22,373 bases of DNA. Source: Candidatus Desantisbacteria bacterium CG2_30_40_21. GTDB lineage: Bacteria; UBA9089; CG2-30-40-21. The position numbers were made by a program, and so were the translations under genes. This document shows positions 1 through 7,278 of the stretch, piece after piece. The notes beneath the pieces were generated by a model, which saw only the letters and a program-made list of their open reading frames with translations, was not told the DNA's origin and did no database searches. The stretch is from assembly GCA_001873945.1 (NCBI GenBank), contig MNYI01000132.1, positions 1 through 22,373 on the forward strand, in the 5' to 3' direction. Position 1 is the stretch's first letter, and each line of letters begins with the position of its first letter.

Positions 1-40
1 CCCAATAACAAAGGGATTCTTCTCTTTTAGTAGATTTGCT

Positions 41-235
41 GTAACTACTCACCACAAAGGCACGAAAACACAAAAAGTTGATAAGTTGAATAGTTGATGG
101 GTTGATAAGTGGATGAATTGATAGGAAATGTTTATGAATTATGAATCTGTGTTCCTTTAACCTATAAACTCATCAACCTATCAACCTATCAACTTATGTG
201 TTCTCCGTGGTAAATTCCTTTACCTGAGTAGTTAC
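41..235. repeat. MITE-like palindromic element with nested inverted repeats
   Basis: The outer arms gtaactactc (41-50) and gagtagttac (226-235) are perfect inverted repeats of 10 bp. Inside them caccacaaaggcac (50-63) pairs imperfectly with gtgttctccgtggt (198-211). Further in, a cluster of ~10 bp units of the form gttgataag (77-125) faces its complement, units like cctatcaac, at 161-198. A small palindrome, ggtaaa-ttcc-tttacc, sits at 209-224. No gene is present. The whole segment could fold into one long hairpin, as expected of a non-autonomous repeat. No target duplication is obvious, so mobility is inferred. Confidence 0.6.
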
Positions 236-536
236 TATACCGCTTATGGATAATCCCTTGTGTCTCTTAATTCCTTAAGTTTTTGCAGGAAAGGTTGCCC
301 ATTCCTGCATTGTCCAAACATGGTTACTAAGTCCAGCCATCATTACTGGAATCCGTTTATTATATATTTCCGTTTCTACTTTCTTGCAATAAGGTGGACG
401 GGTTTGTCAAGGCCATTTTTACTCTTTTTTTAGATACATTCCACTGTTTCTGAAATAGATAAATGGTAAGTGAAGGAGCCAGTAGGGCGAAATGCATCTT
501 AATTAGTGGTACTAAAAACCCAGTCCATTATATCTC
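236..536. other. Gene-free stretch, nothing recognised
   Basis: This is the region downstream of the DUF362 gene. I see no convincing ORF, tRNA or strong hairpin with a T-run. It may be a decayed intergenic spacer or the 3' untranslated part of the DUF362 transcript. Confidence 0.4.
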
Positions 537-1685
537 TTAGCCGTTAGAAAAAAAGTATCTCAAAACATCATGGACAACCGGTGGACATCCCGGAACATAA
601 GCAAAGCCTTTTTCTTTTGATAGCTTCCGGGTACATGTACCAAAACATACATTCCACCCTGAAAGCGGAGGGATGCTTGCATTTTTGCCCTGCAGGATAT
701 TTATCCTTCCAAATAGTGCATACCAAGCAAACCTTGATACAAATGGCAGCCACCACTCAGGATTAAGAACAGCCTCTTTTATTGCCTGATGAAATGAATC
801 CATGCACGAAGAACATGCCGCAGGATTACGCCAAGCATAAACATTCAATTTTCTGCCATACTCAAGGTTTGCAGGTACAAATTGCTTTGTTAAGGATAAA
901 ATACTATCCCCTGTTATCACTGGCTCTTTCTCACCCAATCCCTCACTTATTCCATAGGCAAGATGAGCTACCTTGTATGGGTCTATTCCCATCAACCTAC
1001 TGGCAACAATATCGCATTCAAGCATGTTTGTCCCTACAATCAGGGCATTCAGCTTTTTGCTTTTTCCCTGGGTTGGACCCTCGCCCTCCATAGCACAGAT
1101 ACCATCCATAATAATCAAATGTGGGCTTATCACCTTTGCCAACTCTATTAAGGGAACATGTAATCCAAGGGTATGGATATATTTTTTTATCTGACTTGAC
1201 ACTAATCCTTTTTGATTTTTGATAGAAAGTGTAACTGTGGTATAGCCGTGTGTCTTTATTTTGGGTAAATTGATGTATAAGTCAGCATCTAAAAATATTC
1301 TTGGTATCTTTAGTTTCCCGTATTGCCATTCAATTTCTGTCTTTTCTCCTGTCTCAAATCCATAGATGTGGACACCCATTCGCTTAGCAAGTTCTGCATA
1401 TCCTGAGACCTGAAAGCTCTCCCTGACATCAAGCCCAATGGCTGGCTCTTCAACAATAGAGATATCAAAAATCCCGGCATCTCTCAATAAATTAATCGTG
1501 GCTTCAACTATTGCCGGGTGTGTAACTATTGAAGTAGAAGGCCTGGCTGGCATAACAATATTTGGTTTGAGGACAGCCTTTTTTCCGGGGATTAGCTTGA
1601 AGTTGATTAATTCTAATGATTGGTGAAGGCTTTGTTGAATCTTGGCGATATTGTATTCGCACACTTTTTTAATGCAAACAGTCAT
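537..1685 (-). CDS. DUF362 domain protein with C-terminal cysteine cluster
   Basis: This 382-residue protein belongs to the DUF362 family, whose biochemical role is not established. Hallmarks visible are KPNIV (about residues 40-44), LPKIKTH (140-146) and the MDGI...MEGEGPTQG block (193-207). The C-terminus adds a cysteine cluster: C291/C294 in a CSSC motif, C347/C351 and C367 in GCPP. That arrangement could bind an Fe-S cluster or zinc (inference). No signal peptide or membrane segment is seen, so it is probably cytoplasmic. The chosen ATG follows an AGGAG 12 bases upstream. An earlier ATG seven bases upstream is out of frame. It lies 49 bases after the small membrane-protein gene and is probably the last gene of a three-gene operon. 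Family assignment is fairly secure; function is unknown. Confidence 0.85.
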   Translation of the reverse strand: MTVCIKKVCEYNIAKIQQSLHQSLELINFKLIPGKKAVLKPNIVMPARPSTSIVTHPAIVEATINLLRDAGIFDISIVEEPAIGLDVRESFQVSGYAELAKRMGVHIYGFETGEKTEIEWQYGKLKIPRIFLDADLYINLPKIKTHGYTTVTLSIKNQKGLVSSQIKKYIHTLGLHVPLIELAKVISPHLIIMDGICAMEGEGPTQGKSKKLNALIVGTNMLECDIVASRLMGIDPYKVAHLAYGISEGLGEKEPVITGDSILSLTKQFVPANLEYGRKLNVYAWRNPAACSSCMDSFHQAIKEAVLNPEWWLPFVSRFAWYALFGRINILQGKNASIPPLSGWNVCFGTCTRKLSKEKGFAYVPGCPPVVHDVLRYFFSNG

Positions 1686-1734
1686 CTGGCATAATGGCTC
1701 CTGTTGGTAACTATTCAGGTGGATAGGCTACAGC

Positions 1735-2334
1735 CTATTTCAATACCCTGGCATCATAATCAATAATTTCCGCCTCTTTATCCTTCCCATATGGGATTTG
1801 CTCATCATCAAACATAAAATACTCCTTCTCTTTTTTAAGATTAGGATAGTATTTATTGTTTCGTGTAACGGCTCGTTTGATCAGGAGAACATGAATAGTA
1901 TCTGACCCCTTAATATTTATCCCTTGAATATCCCATTTTCCATTCCACCAGTTTAGTTTAACCACATGCTTTTTAGCCAGAGACAAGACACCCGGTTTAT
2001 CAGGGTGTTCGACATATATCCCAACCCTGTATAACAGGCTGTAAAATGGATTAAACAGATAATTCATCTTGCCTTTCGAGCAGATAATCCCTCCAGCCAC
2101 ATTTTTATTCACATGATCTATCTCTATTTTAGGAATTGGTGGTATCATAAGAAAATATAGGAAAATAAAACAAACGGTTATTATAACAGCCAAACCGCCA
2201 ATTGCTCCTATCTCAACTACTTGTTTTATATTGCTTATTTTTATATCCGAGGTGTCCGTACGATGGATGGTAATAAGAACCATTACGAGGATAATAACCA
2301 GTGGAATGCTAAGGGTTAATAATGCTGGAATCAT
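1735..2334 (-). CDS. Small membrane protein of unknown function
   Basis: The product is 199 residues and I do not recognise the family. Two hydrophobic segments are clear: about residues 2-23 and 43-66. Between them lies a short polar stretch, and ~130 soluble residues follow the second segment. The C-terminal part carries aromatic and charged residues (for example LNWWNGKWDIQG) and may form a small beta-rich domain, facing either the cytoplasm or the periplasm. Only three bases separate it from the stop of the upstream coiled-coil gene, so the two are almost certainly co-transcribed and perhaps translationally coupled. The pair may form one membrane-associated complex; this is inference from spacing only. 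Confidence 0.75.
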   Translation of the reverse strand: MIPALLTLSIPLVIILVMVLITIHRTDTSDIKISNIKQVVEIGAIGGLAVIITVCFIFLYFLMIPPIPKIEIDHVNKNVAGGIICSKGKMNYLFNPFYSLLYRVGIYVEHPDKPGVLSLAKKHVVKLNWWNGKWDIQGINIKGSDTIHVLLIKRAVTRNNKYYPNLKKEKEYFMFDDEQIPYGKDKEAEIIDYDARVLK

Positions 2335-2337
2335 GTA

Positions 2338-3831
2338 CTATTTTTTCCTCAATCCTAGAATCAGCCTGACCTCTCCCTTGCCCATTTTTGTCTGCTGAGC
2401 AATCTCATCAATGCTTAATCCCTCGTCAGACATCTTGTAGATTTGGGAATAAAGATATTCCTTGCTATTTTTTGCTTTTTCTTCAGATTCAGATTTTCTT
2501 TGTTCCTTTGATTGAGATTTTGTCCCAACTTGATTGCTTTCGAAGAGGGAAAGGGATGAAATTAAGGAATCAAGGGAGACTAATTTATTGTCCATCTCCT
2601 CTACTGTTTTTTCTAATCCCTTGTTCTTCTTTTGAATAACATCTATTTTGTTGTCTACCTCTGTTGCATTTATTTTTTGTTCAACATCCTCAATCAATTG
2701 ATCATAGCTTGTTTTTAACTGTTTAATCTCACTTTCTATTGGTTTAACCAATTCTATTCCTGTTTGATAAGTCAATTCTTTAATGCTTAACCCTTTCAAG
2801 GCATTAAGCGGACTCAATCTTTTATCAAATTCATTGAATATCTTTTCCAATCCCTGACATGTTGTCTGAAGGCTCTTTATTCCACCTTCAATAGGTCGAA
2901 CAACACCCCTTACGGTATTATTAATAAATTCATCAATAGTTGCACCCTTTAATGGAGCAATTAAAACCAATTTTTTTTCTATGTCATTTATTAGTTTTTC
3001 CAATCCCCGATAGCCAATCTTTATCTCCTTGATTTCATGCTCCAGGGAGGTATGTTTTTCTACAACTATTTTTCCATTAGTTGTATCCTCTGTAGTTATC
3101 TCTTCTGGCAAGGGAGAACCCTTTTGCCAGAGGCAGACAATCAAAAATATCAACAACATGGAAGCTAATCCAGAAATAATGAGACCACGACGCAATGCCA
3201 GACTGGTTTTTTCCCAGACAAATCCCTTCTTTTCTTTTACCACAACTGGTGTAATCTGTGTAACTGTAGCTATAACAGGTGTTGCAACATTAATCTCTTC
3301 TTTAACCTTTTCAATAGCCTTAATCACTTTGGGTGTATCAACCCTTTTTACAGTTGATACATGTTTGGGCACAACTATAGGTGAAGTGATAAGGGGTACG
3401 GTCTTTGGTTTTTTGACAACTCTTGTCAGTGCCTCTTCTTCTTTAGATAATTTCATGAAAAATTCAGACTCTTCAGGCAGGGTAACAGTATTTCCTGTTT
3501 TTCGCTTAACTACCGGTTTCAAAGGCGAATAAAGGACTTCTTTTGATTCAGGAACAGTTTTTAATCCAGATGCTTCCTCCTCATTCCCTGACAGATCTTC
3601 CTTTTCAGATACAGGTTTGACCAAAGGGGGCTCTTTGCGAATGATAACAGGGGGTTTTGCTGTTTCTCCAGGGGTACTCATTGGTTTCAGCAGATTTTTT
3701 TCATCATTTCTTAAACTTGAAAATCCACCTAGGTCCGTAGTATCTACAGCATTAGCGACATTAAAAGAGAGAAGGATACATAATAGAGCGATATATAGCA
3801 AATAAAATAATTTCATAGGGTTTTTGTTCAA
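2338..3831 (-). CDS. Membrane-anchored coiled-coil protein with C-terminal HTH-like motif
   Basis: The product is 497 residues. The N-terminus is a signal peptide or anchor (MKLFYLLYIALLCILLSF... ending VANA). A Pro/Lys/Val-rich disordered stretch follows, then a membrane segment at about residues 213-235. Next comes a long Lys/Glu-rich coiled-coil region with two similar units (each GLEK..N.....L.PL..L KG), and finally a ~35-residue helix-turn-helix-like motif ending EIAQQTKMGKGEVRLILGL, which resembles the DUF6115/DUF2802 tail of other membrane-anchored proteins. The start is a TTG: AAGGGG lies 8 bases before it, whereas the next ATG (3816) is too far from any Shine-Dalgarno. The terminal motif may bind DNA or, more likely given the anchoring, another protein. 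The function is not known. Confidence 0.75.
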   Translation of the reverse strand: MNKNPMKLFYLLYIALLCILLSFNVANAVDTTDLGGFSSLRNDEKNLLKPMSTPGETAKPPVIIRKEPPLVKPVSEKEDLSGNEEEASGLKTVPESKEVLYSPLKPVVKRKTGNTVTLPEESEFFMKLSKEEEALTRVVKKPKTVPLITSPIVVPKHVSTVKRVDTPKVIKAIEKVKEEINVATPVIATVTQITPVVVKEKKGFVWEKTSLALRRGLIISGLASMLLIFLIVCLWQKGSPLPEEITTEDTTNGKIVVEKHTSLEHEIKEIKIGYRGLEKLINDIEKKLVLIAPLKGATIDEFINNTVRGVVRPIEGGIKSLQTTCQGLEKIFNEFDKRLSPLNALKGLSIKELTYQTGIELVKPIESEIKQLKTSYDQLIEDVEQKINATEVDNKIDVIQKKNKGLEKTVEEMDNKLVSLDSLISSLSLFESNQVGTKSQSKEQRKSESEEKAKNSKEYLYSQIYKMSDEGLSIDEIAQQTKMGKGEVRLILGLRKK

Positions 3832-3846
3832 TTTTCTTTCCCCTTA
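3824..3846 (-). promoter_or_regulatory. Ribosome binding site that selects a TTG start
   Basis: On the minus strand AAGGGG is followed by eight bases (AAAGAAAA) and TTG (codon at 3831-3829). The in-frame ATG five codons later would be 23 bases from the same AAGGGG. The TTG start therefore fits better. Confidence 0.6.
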
Positions 3847-3855
3847 AATTTAGTC

Positions 3856-4000
3856 GTCAAGAAAAAATAATTTGTACAGTCGTGTCACCGATCCATCTTG
3901 GCTGGCTTCGTTGTTCGTCGCTTACGAACAGTCTGACAAGTCAGACTTGCCAGCCAAGCGTCTTGAGTGACTCTTAGCGTACAACTTATTTTTTCTTGAC
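3856..4000. mobile_element. MITE-like element, copy A (145 bp)
   Basis: The ends are gtcaagaaaaaataa and ttattttttcttgac. The terminal inverted repeat runs about 22 bases with one mismatch, as far as the gtac on each side. Further in, cttggctggc pairs with gccagccaag. The core contains the perfect hairpin gtctga-caag-tcagac. It lies between the rpsU terminator and the coiled-coil gene, in the opposite orientation to copy C and the same as copy B. It carries no transposase, so it is best called a non-autonomous element. Short flanking matches (ttag on both sides) could be target duplications but are not clear. Confidence 0.75.
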
Positions 4001-4088
4001 TCCTTAGGTTACAGACATCGTGATTTTTATATATGAAATCACAACATTTTCTGGATACATTCAGACCAAACACAAGTCGTTAAATATA

Positions 4089-4117
4089 GGCAAGAAGGGT
4101 AGTTATCCCTTCTTGCC
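4089..4117 (-). terminator. Likely rho-independent terminator after rpsU
   Basis: A perfect 11-bp stem (GGCAAGAAGGG paired with CCCTTCTTGCC) with a 7-base loop starts about 9 bases beyond the rpsU stop codon on the minus strand. The following tract is TATATTTAA, a weak T-run, so termination is likely but perhaps incomplete. Confidence 0.65.
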
Positions 4118-4125
4118 CCATATCA

Positions 4126-4296
4126 TCAGAATTTCTTCTTTTTCCGTGCCAGGAGTCTTCTGCGTTTATCGCTCGGCTTTTCATAATGCTCCCGCCGTTT
4201 CATTTCAGATAATATTCCCGACTCCTGACAATCTCTCTTAAACCTTTTTAAGGCACTATCCAGAGATTCGTTATCACGAACCATTATTCCAGGCAA
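4126..4296 (-). CDS. rpsU: 30S ribosomal protein S21
   Basis: The 56-residue product is a clear S21: it has the ESLDSALKRFKRDC core, GILSEMKRREHYEKPS and a basic tail ending RKKKKF. S21 sits on the small-subunit platform near the anti-Shine-Dalgarno end of 16S rRNA and helps mRNA binding in initiation. The start chosen is a TTG at 4296. It gives LPGIMVRDNES, aligning with the usual MPGIKV beginning of the family, and it has AAGGGGTGA ending 5 bases upstream. A longer frame opening at 4344 adds 16 residues not found in S21, and the internal ATG at residue 5 loses the conserved PGI. It is the third gene of the purE-HIT-rpsU cluster and is followed by a hairpin terminator. Confidence 0.93.
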   Translation of the reverse strand: MPGIMVRDNESLDSALKRFKRDCQESGILSEMKRREHYEKPSDKRRRLLARKKKKF

Positions 4297-4358
4297 ATTA
4301 ATCACCCCTTTCCAACAAACTCCTGATATTTTTTCCTCCCACATTATAGCCTATCAAT

Positions 4359-4703
4359 TCATCCCGGGGGCCATAGCATCTTTCGTCCACCTAATAAATG
4401 AAAATGGATGTGAAAGATCTCTTGACCAGCATCATGATTACAATTAACCACAAGCCTAAATCCTTGTTCAGAGATACCATGCTCAAGGCTAAGCCTTTGA
4501 GCGACAAGATATATCTTTCCAATCAAATCTACAGAATTTTTCTCAATATCCATCACTGTGGGGATATGTTTTTTTGGTACAATAAGTATATGAACCGGAG
4601 CCTGAGGATTGATATCATTAAATGCTACAATATCATCATCCTCATAAATAAACATTGCCGGCACCGAATCGTTAATAATTTTGCAAAATAGACACTCACT
4701 CAT
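4359..4703 (-). CDS. HIT family (HINT-type) purine nucleotide hydrolase
   Basis: The 114-residue protein has the histidine-triad signature HIHFHLL at residues 98-104, with H100 as the expected catalytic nucleophile. The N-terminal CLFCKI (C4, C7) is the typical zinc-binding start of bacterial HINT/PKCI-1 proteins, and it ends with the usual WPPG. Family members hydrolyse nucleoside phosphoramidates such as AMP-lysine, or related aminoacyl-adenylates, in the cytoplasm; the physiological substrate is usually uncertain. Length is normal and all key residues are present. It starts 32 bases past repeat copy B and lies 62 bases upstream of rpsU. An AAAGGA sits ten bases before the ATG. It is probably co-transcribed with purE and rpsU. 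Confidence 0.93.
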   Translation of the reverse strand: MSECLFCKIINDSVPAMFIYEDDDIVAFNDINPQAPVHILIVPKKHIPTVMDIEKNSVDLIGKIYLVAQRLSLEHGISEQGFRLVVNCNHDAGQEIFHIHFHLLGGRKMLWPPG

Positions 4704-4734
4704 TCCTTAAATATCCTTTTCGCTTTACTTAGTC

Positions 4735-4878
4735 TTCAAGAAAAAATAACTTGTACAGTCATGTCACCGATCCATCTTGGCTGGCTCCGTTGTTTGTCGC
4801 TTACATACAGTCTGACAAGTCAGACTTGTCAGCCAAGCGTCTCAGTGACTCTTGGTGTACAACTTATTTTTTCTTGAC
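4735..4878. mobile_element. MITE-like element, copy B (144 bp), overlapping the purE 3' end
   Basis: The sequence is nearly identical to copy A and in the same orientation, with ends ttcaagaaaaaataa and ttattttttcttgac. It shares the gtctga-caag-tcagac core and the cttggctggc inverted arms. Its right end lies inside the purE reading frame, and it fills most of the space between purE and the HIT gene. No transposase is encoded. Confidence 0.75.
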
Positions 4879-5362
4879 TCCTTATCAAATCGTTTCTTAG
4901 CTTATCCCTGTATTCCTGCAACCTTAACTGAAGGTGCGAATGTTTTTTAGCCAATATCTGTACAGCAAAAATAGCTGCATTTTTTGCCCCTGCTTTACCA
5001 ATAGCCATAGTTGCTACAGGTATTCCCCCTGGCATTTGAAGGGTAGAAAGCATCGCATCTATCCCACTAAGCGGAGAAACCGTAGAATCTAAAGGTACAC
5101 CAATAACCGGCATCAAGGTATAAGAGGCTACTACTCCAGCCAGATGAGCTGCCATCCCTGCCCCACAAATAAATACCTCTACCCCTTCATCTTCATATGT
5201 TCTAATATATTCTACCGTCTCTACTGGGGTTTTGTGAGCTGAAGCAATCAACATCTTATATTTAACCCCAAACCATTCAAGGGTATTGCCTGTTTCCTGC
5301 ATCACGACATAGTCACTATCACTACCCATCAGGACTAAAACCAATGATGTTTGAGCATCCAT
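4829..5362 (-). CDS. purE: N5-carboxyaminoimidazole ribonucleotide mutase (class I PurE)
   Basis: PurE converts N5-CAIR to CAIR in de novo purine synthesis in the cytoplasm and works as an octamer. The family landmarks are all present: GSDSD (13-17), SAHKTP with the catalytic His (H43), AGMAAHLAGV (68-77) and LSGIDAMLSTLQMPGGIPVATMAIG-type block near 98-122 (quoted motif split: LSGIDAMLSTLQ, then MPGGIPVATMAIG). Total length is 177 residues. The last ~16 residues, beginning RSQEKISCTP, are encoded by repeat copy B, including the stop codon, so the natural C-terminus has been replaced. The catalytic core is intact, so activity is probably kept. No purK is next to it. It leads the purE-HIT-rpsU cluster behind a strong promoter. 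Confidence 0.96.
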   Translation of the reverse strand: MDAQTSLVLVLMGSDSDYVVMQETGNTLEWFGVKYKMLIASAHKTPVETVEYIRTYEDEGVEVFICGAGMAAHLAGVVASYTLMPVIGVPLDSTVSPLSGIDAMLSTLQMPGGIPVATMAIGKAGAKNAAIFAVQILAKKHSHLQLRLQEYRDKLRNDLIRSQEKISCTPRVTETLG

Positions 5363-5409
5363 TTTGCTTTTTTCCCTCTTTTTCTAAGCACACAAAAAGA
5401 CATGATGAT

Positions 5410-5438
5410 AGTATACCATAAAAAAATAATTTAGTCAA
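5410..5438 (-). promoter_or_regulatory. Sigma-70-type promoter for purE-HIT-rpsU
   Basis: On the minus strand TTGACT (5438-5433) and TATACT (5415-5410) are separated by exactly 17 bases. Each hexamer has one mismatch to consensus. Transcription would start near 5403, leaving a ~40-base leader before the purE ATG that includes a GAGGG ribosome binding site. Confidence 0.75.
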
Positions 5439-5682
5439 TAAAAATTTTTCAATGTCTGCAAAAACTATTTCCGTTTGCACAGGTCGAAAAAACTTGAACA
5501 TGGATATTAGACACTTTCTTGATAATTAGCATTATATCACAAGAAAAGATTCTTGGCAAGGCTTTTTCCTCTTGCCGGAAAAAAATAAGTAAGGGTCAGA
5601 CATTTCACTTTCACACCTTCTCCGTTGATTAATCCTCTACACGAAAAATTACAATTTATGCCCTCGCTGAATATACACTATA
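5439..5682. other. Spacer between the PorV-like gene and the purE promoter
   Basis: I see no gene. The inverted repeat ggcaag/cttgcc at 5555-5576 has no T-run on either strand. The break coincides with a change of content from surface proteins to housekeeping genes. Confidence 0.4.
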
Positions 5683-7044
5683 CTATTCTATCACGATTAT
5701 TTCCTTACCACTTGTCCATACCTTGCCGTTTTTATCAGTAATGCTACATATACAGAAATAACTCCCCTGTGAGCTGATATTGCCAGATTTATTTCTGCCA
5801 TCCCAGATAAAGATTTCGGGAAGGCGTGTTCCATTTTCGGCAAATACATTTATCATTTTATTATTCTTATCAACAATCCTTAATTCCCATCCGGTTACTT
5901 GTGCCTGAATCATTGCTCGTAGGATAAATGAAACACTGTTCAAGGTACCATCACCATTTGGAGTAAAAATTCTTGTATCAGGGAAGACGAAAACACAGCA
6001 CGGCTGAAAAGGTTCTGGTTCAGACGGCGTTATCATGGCAGGTGTTACCTCAGACTTATCAGAAACAGCCATAGCAGGTTTCTCCTCTACTACCTTCTTC
6101 TCCCACTCCGCGTTCTCTGTGTCTCTGTGTGAGGCTGTAATTCTCTTTTGTACCTCAAAGTATCGAGTTATTGCCGCCCTATGGGTTAATCCCAGATCAT
6201 CAAAACTGGTAAAGGCATAATCAAATCGCCAGTCACGAAATACTATCCCCAACCCAGAGCTTAACCCTTGTTTAGCCTGTCCGATCCTTGCCCCAACCCT
6301 TGCCTGATATAAGTTGGCATAATTATATTCTGCCCCAAGCATCAAAAATGGATCATTATCTATAGATTTATCAATATCACCGGCAATGGTCAGAGAGTCA
6401 TTCTCGGTTAGCATCTTGTATCCAATCCCAAGCTTGAGGGACAGTGGCGAGGAAGAGGATTCGGAGATGAATTTTATCTTGTTGCCAATATTTTGAATGG
6501 TGACACCAAGAGAAAGATTATTATTGGTATACTTTGAGCCAATGTCCAGACCCACAGAGGCAGCGGTTTCATCCTTTAGTTGCCGTTGGATAATCTTTGG
6601 GGTTAGTCCCCAGGCAACCCTACCCCTTTTGGAGGCATAACTGAGGGAAAGGCAGGCATCATGGTTATTGAACTTACCTGTTTCCTGTGTCGCACGATTA
6701 CGAGCCATATCCTCGGTATGCAGGAAAATAAGGCTTGCCCCCAGACTCTTGTCTTCATCCATTGGCAGGGCATAAGCCAGATATTCACTGGCAATATCCG
6801 CCAGCCACTCTGTATGCATGAATAATAACTCCTGTTTTTCTATCCCGCACAGCCCGGCCGGGTTATAGTAATTACTGCTGGCATCATCAGCTATGGCACA
6901 AAATGCCCCGCCCATCCCTGCTGCCCTGGCACCCATGCCAATCCTTAAAAAGGCATTGCCTGTTACACCGGCATTATCTGCCAGAGCAGTTGAGGTTAAT
7001 ATTAAGATTGCCAGCATCGATATGATTATTTTATTTATATTCAC
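5683..7044 (-). CDS. PorV/PorQ-family outer-membrane protein with C-terminal FlgD-like domain
   Basis: The 453-residue product starts with a signal peptide (to about residue 22, ending STALA). The PorV/PorQ (UPF0164) signature follows: FLRIGMGARAAGMGGAF, then ASSNYYNPAGL. Residues ~25-300 show alternating beta-barrel character, a polar linker runs from ~300 to 345, and residues ~350-453 form a FlgD-like Ig domain (PNGDG, WDGRNKSGN, GSYF). In Bacteroidota PorV is the outer-membrane shuttle of type IX secretion; relatives in other phyla are of uncertain function. The GTG start has AAGGGGGT six bases upstream. The linker contains ASHRDTENAEWEK, a translated intergenic repeat (6104-6136). No other type IX component is in the window. 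It may export or anchor the neighbouring surface proteins (inference). Confidence 0.85.
   Translation of the reverse strand: MNINKIIISMLAILILTSTALADNAGVTGNAFLRIGMGARAAGMGGAFCAIADDASSNYYNPAGLCGIEKQELLFMHTEWLADIASEYLAYALPMDEDKSLGASLIFLHTEDMARNRATQETGKFNNHDACLSLSYASKRGRVAWGLTPKIIQRQLKDETAASVGLDIGSKYTNNNLSLGVTIQNIGNKIKFISESSSSPLSLKLGIGYKMLTENDSLTIAGDIDKSIDNDPFLMLGAEYNYANLYQARVGARIGQAKQGLSSGLGIVFRDWRFDYAFTSFDDLGLTHRAAITRYFEVQKRITASHRDTENAEWEKKVVEEKPAMAVSDKSEVTPAMITPSEPEPFQPCCVFVFPDTRIFTPNGDGTLNSVSFILRAMIQAQVTGWELRIVDKNNKMINVFAENGTRLPEIFIWDGRNKSGNISSQGSYFCICSITDKNGKVWTSGKEIIVIE
6104..6136. repeat. Intergenic CACAGAG-type repeat read inside a coding sequence
   Basis: Read on the minus strand this stretch is the CACAGAGACACAGAGAACGC-type repeat, and it encodes SHRDTENAEW within the linker of the PorV-like protein. 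A related but untranslated sequence lies at 13331-13360. Confidence 0.7.
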
Positions 7045-7089
7045 AGAAATACCCCCTTACCTTTGTATGTGTGTCTACCCGCATAATCA

Positions 7090-7271
7090 GGGCGAACACA
7101 TAGAAGTCAAGAAAAAATAAGTTGTACACCAAGAGTCACTGAGTCGCTTGGCTGGCAAGGCGTGAGAAGCGAGCATACTGCTGTATGCAAGCGACGAACA
7201 ACGAAGCCAGCCAAGATGAATCAGTGGCACGACTGTACAAATTATTTTTTCTTGACGACATAGGTTCGCCC
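7090..7271. repeat. Palindromic gggcgaac...gttcgccc unit split by an insertion
   Basis: The arms gggcgaac (7090-7097) and gttcgccc (7264-7271) are perfect inverted repeats. Removing element C together with one of the two acatag copies leaves gggcgaac-acatag-gttcgccc, a compact 22-base palindromic unit. I take this as the original intergenic repeat. Confidence 0.65.
7106..7256. mobile_element. MITE-like element, copy C (151 bp), with 6-bp direct duplication
   Basis: It has the same terminal sequences as copies A and B (gtcaagaaaaaataa / ttattttttcttgac) and the same cttggctggc...gccagccaag arms, but in reverse orientation. Its core hairpin differs: gcatac-tgct-gtatgc. The motif acatag flanks it on both sides (7098-7103 and 7258-7263), which looks like a target-site duplication. 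It sits between the FlgD-like protein gene and the PorV-like gene. Confidence 0.75.
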
Positions 7272-7278
7272 CTACGGT

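Noticed and set aside
77..198. CRISPR array made of ~10-bp units
   Set aside because: Units are too short, are not separated by unique spacers and occur in inverted blocks. No cas gene is present.
3029..3532. Plus-strand open frame of 167 codons
   Set aside because: It is antisense to the coiled-coil membrane-protein gene, whose start, signal peptide and spacing are all convincing.
5555..5576. Terminator for the PorV-like gene or purE
   Set aside because: The 6-bp stem has a long loop and no T-run on either strand, and it is not just behind a stop codon on the minus strand.
5683..7044. Complete type IX secretion system
   Set aside because: Only a PorV-like barrel and FlgD/NPF-type tails are present. 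No sov/sprA, porT, porU or gld-type gene is visible, so a functional T9SS cannot be claimed.
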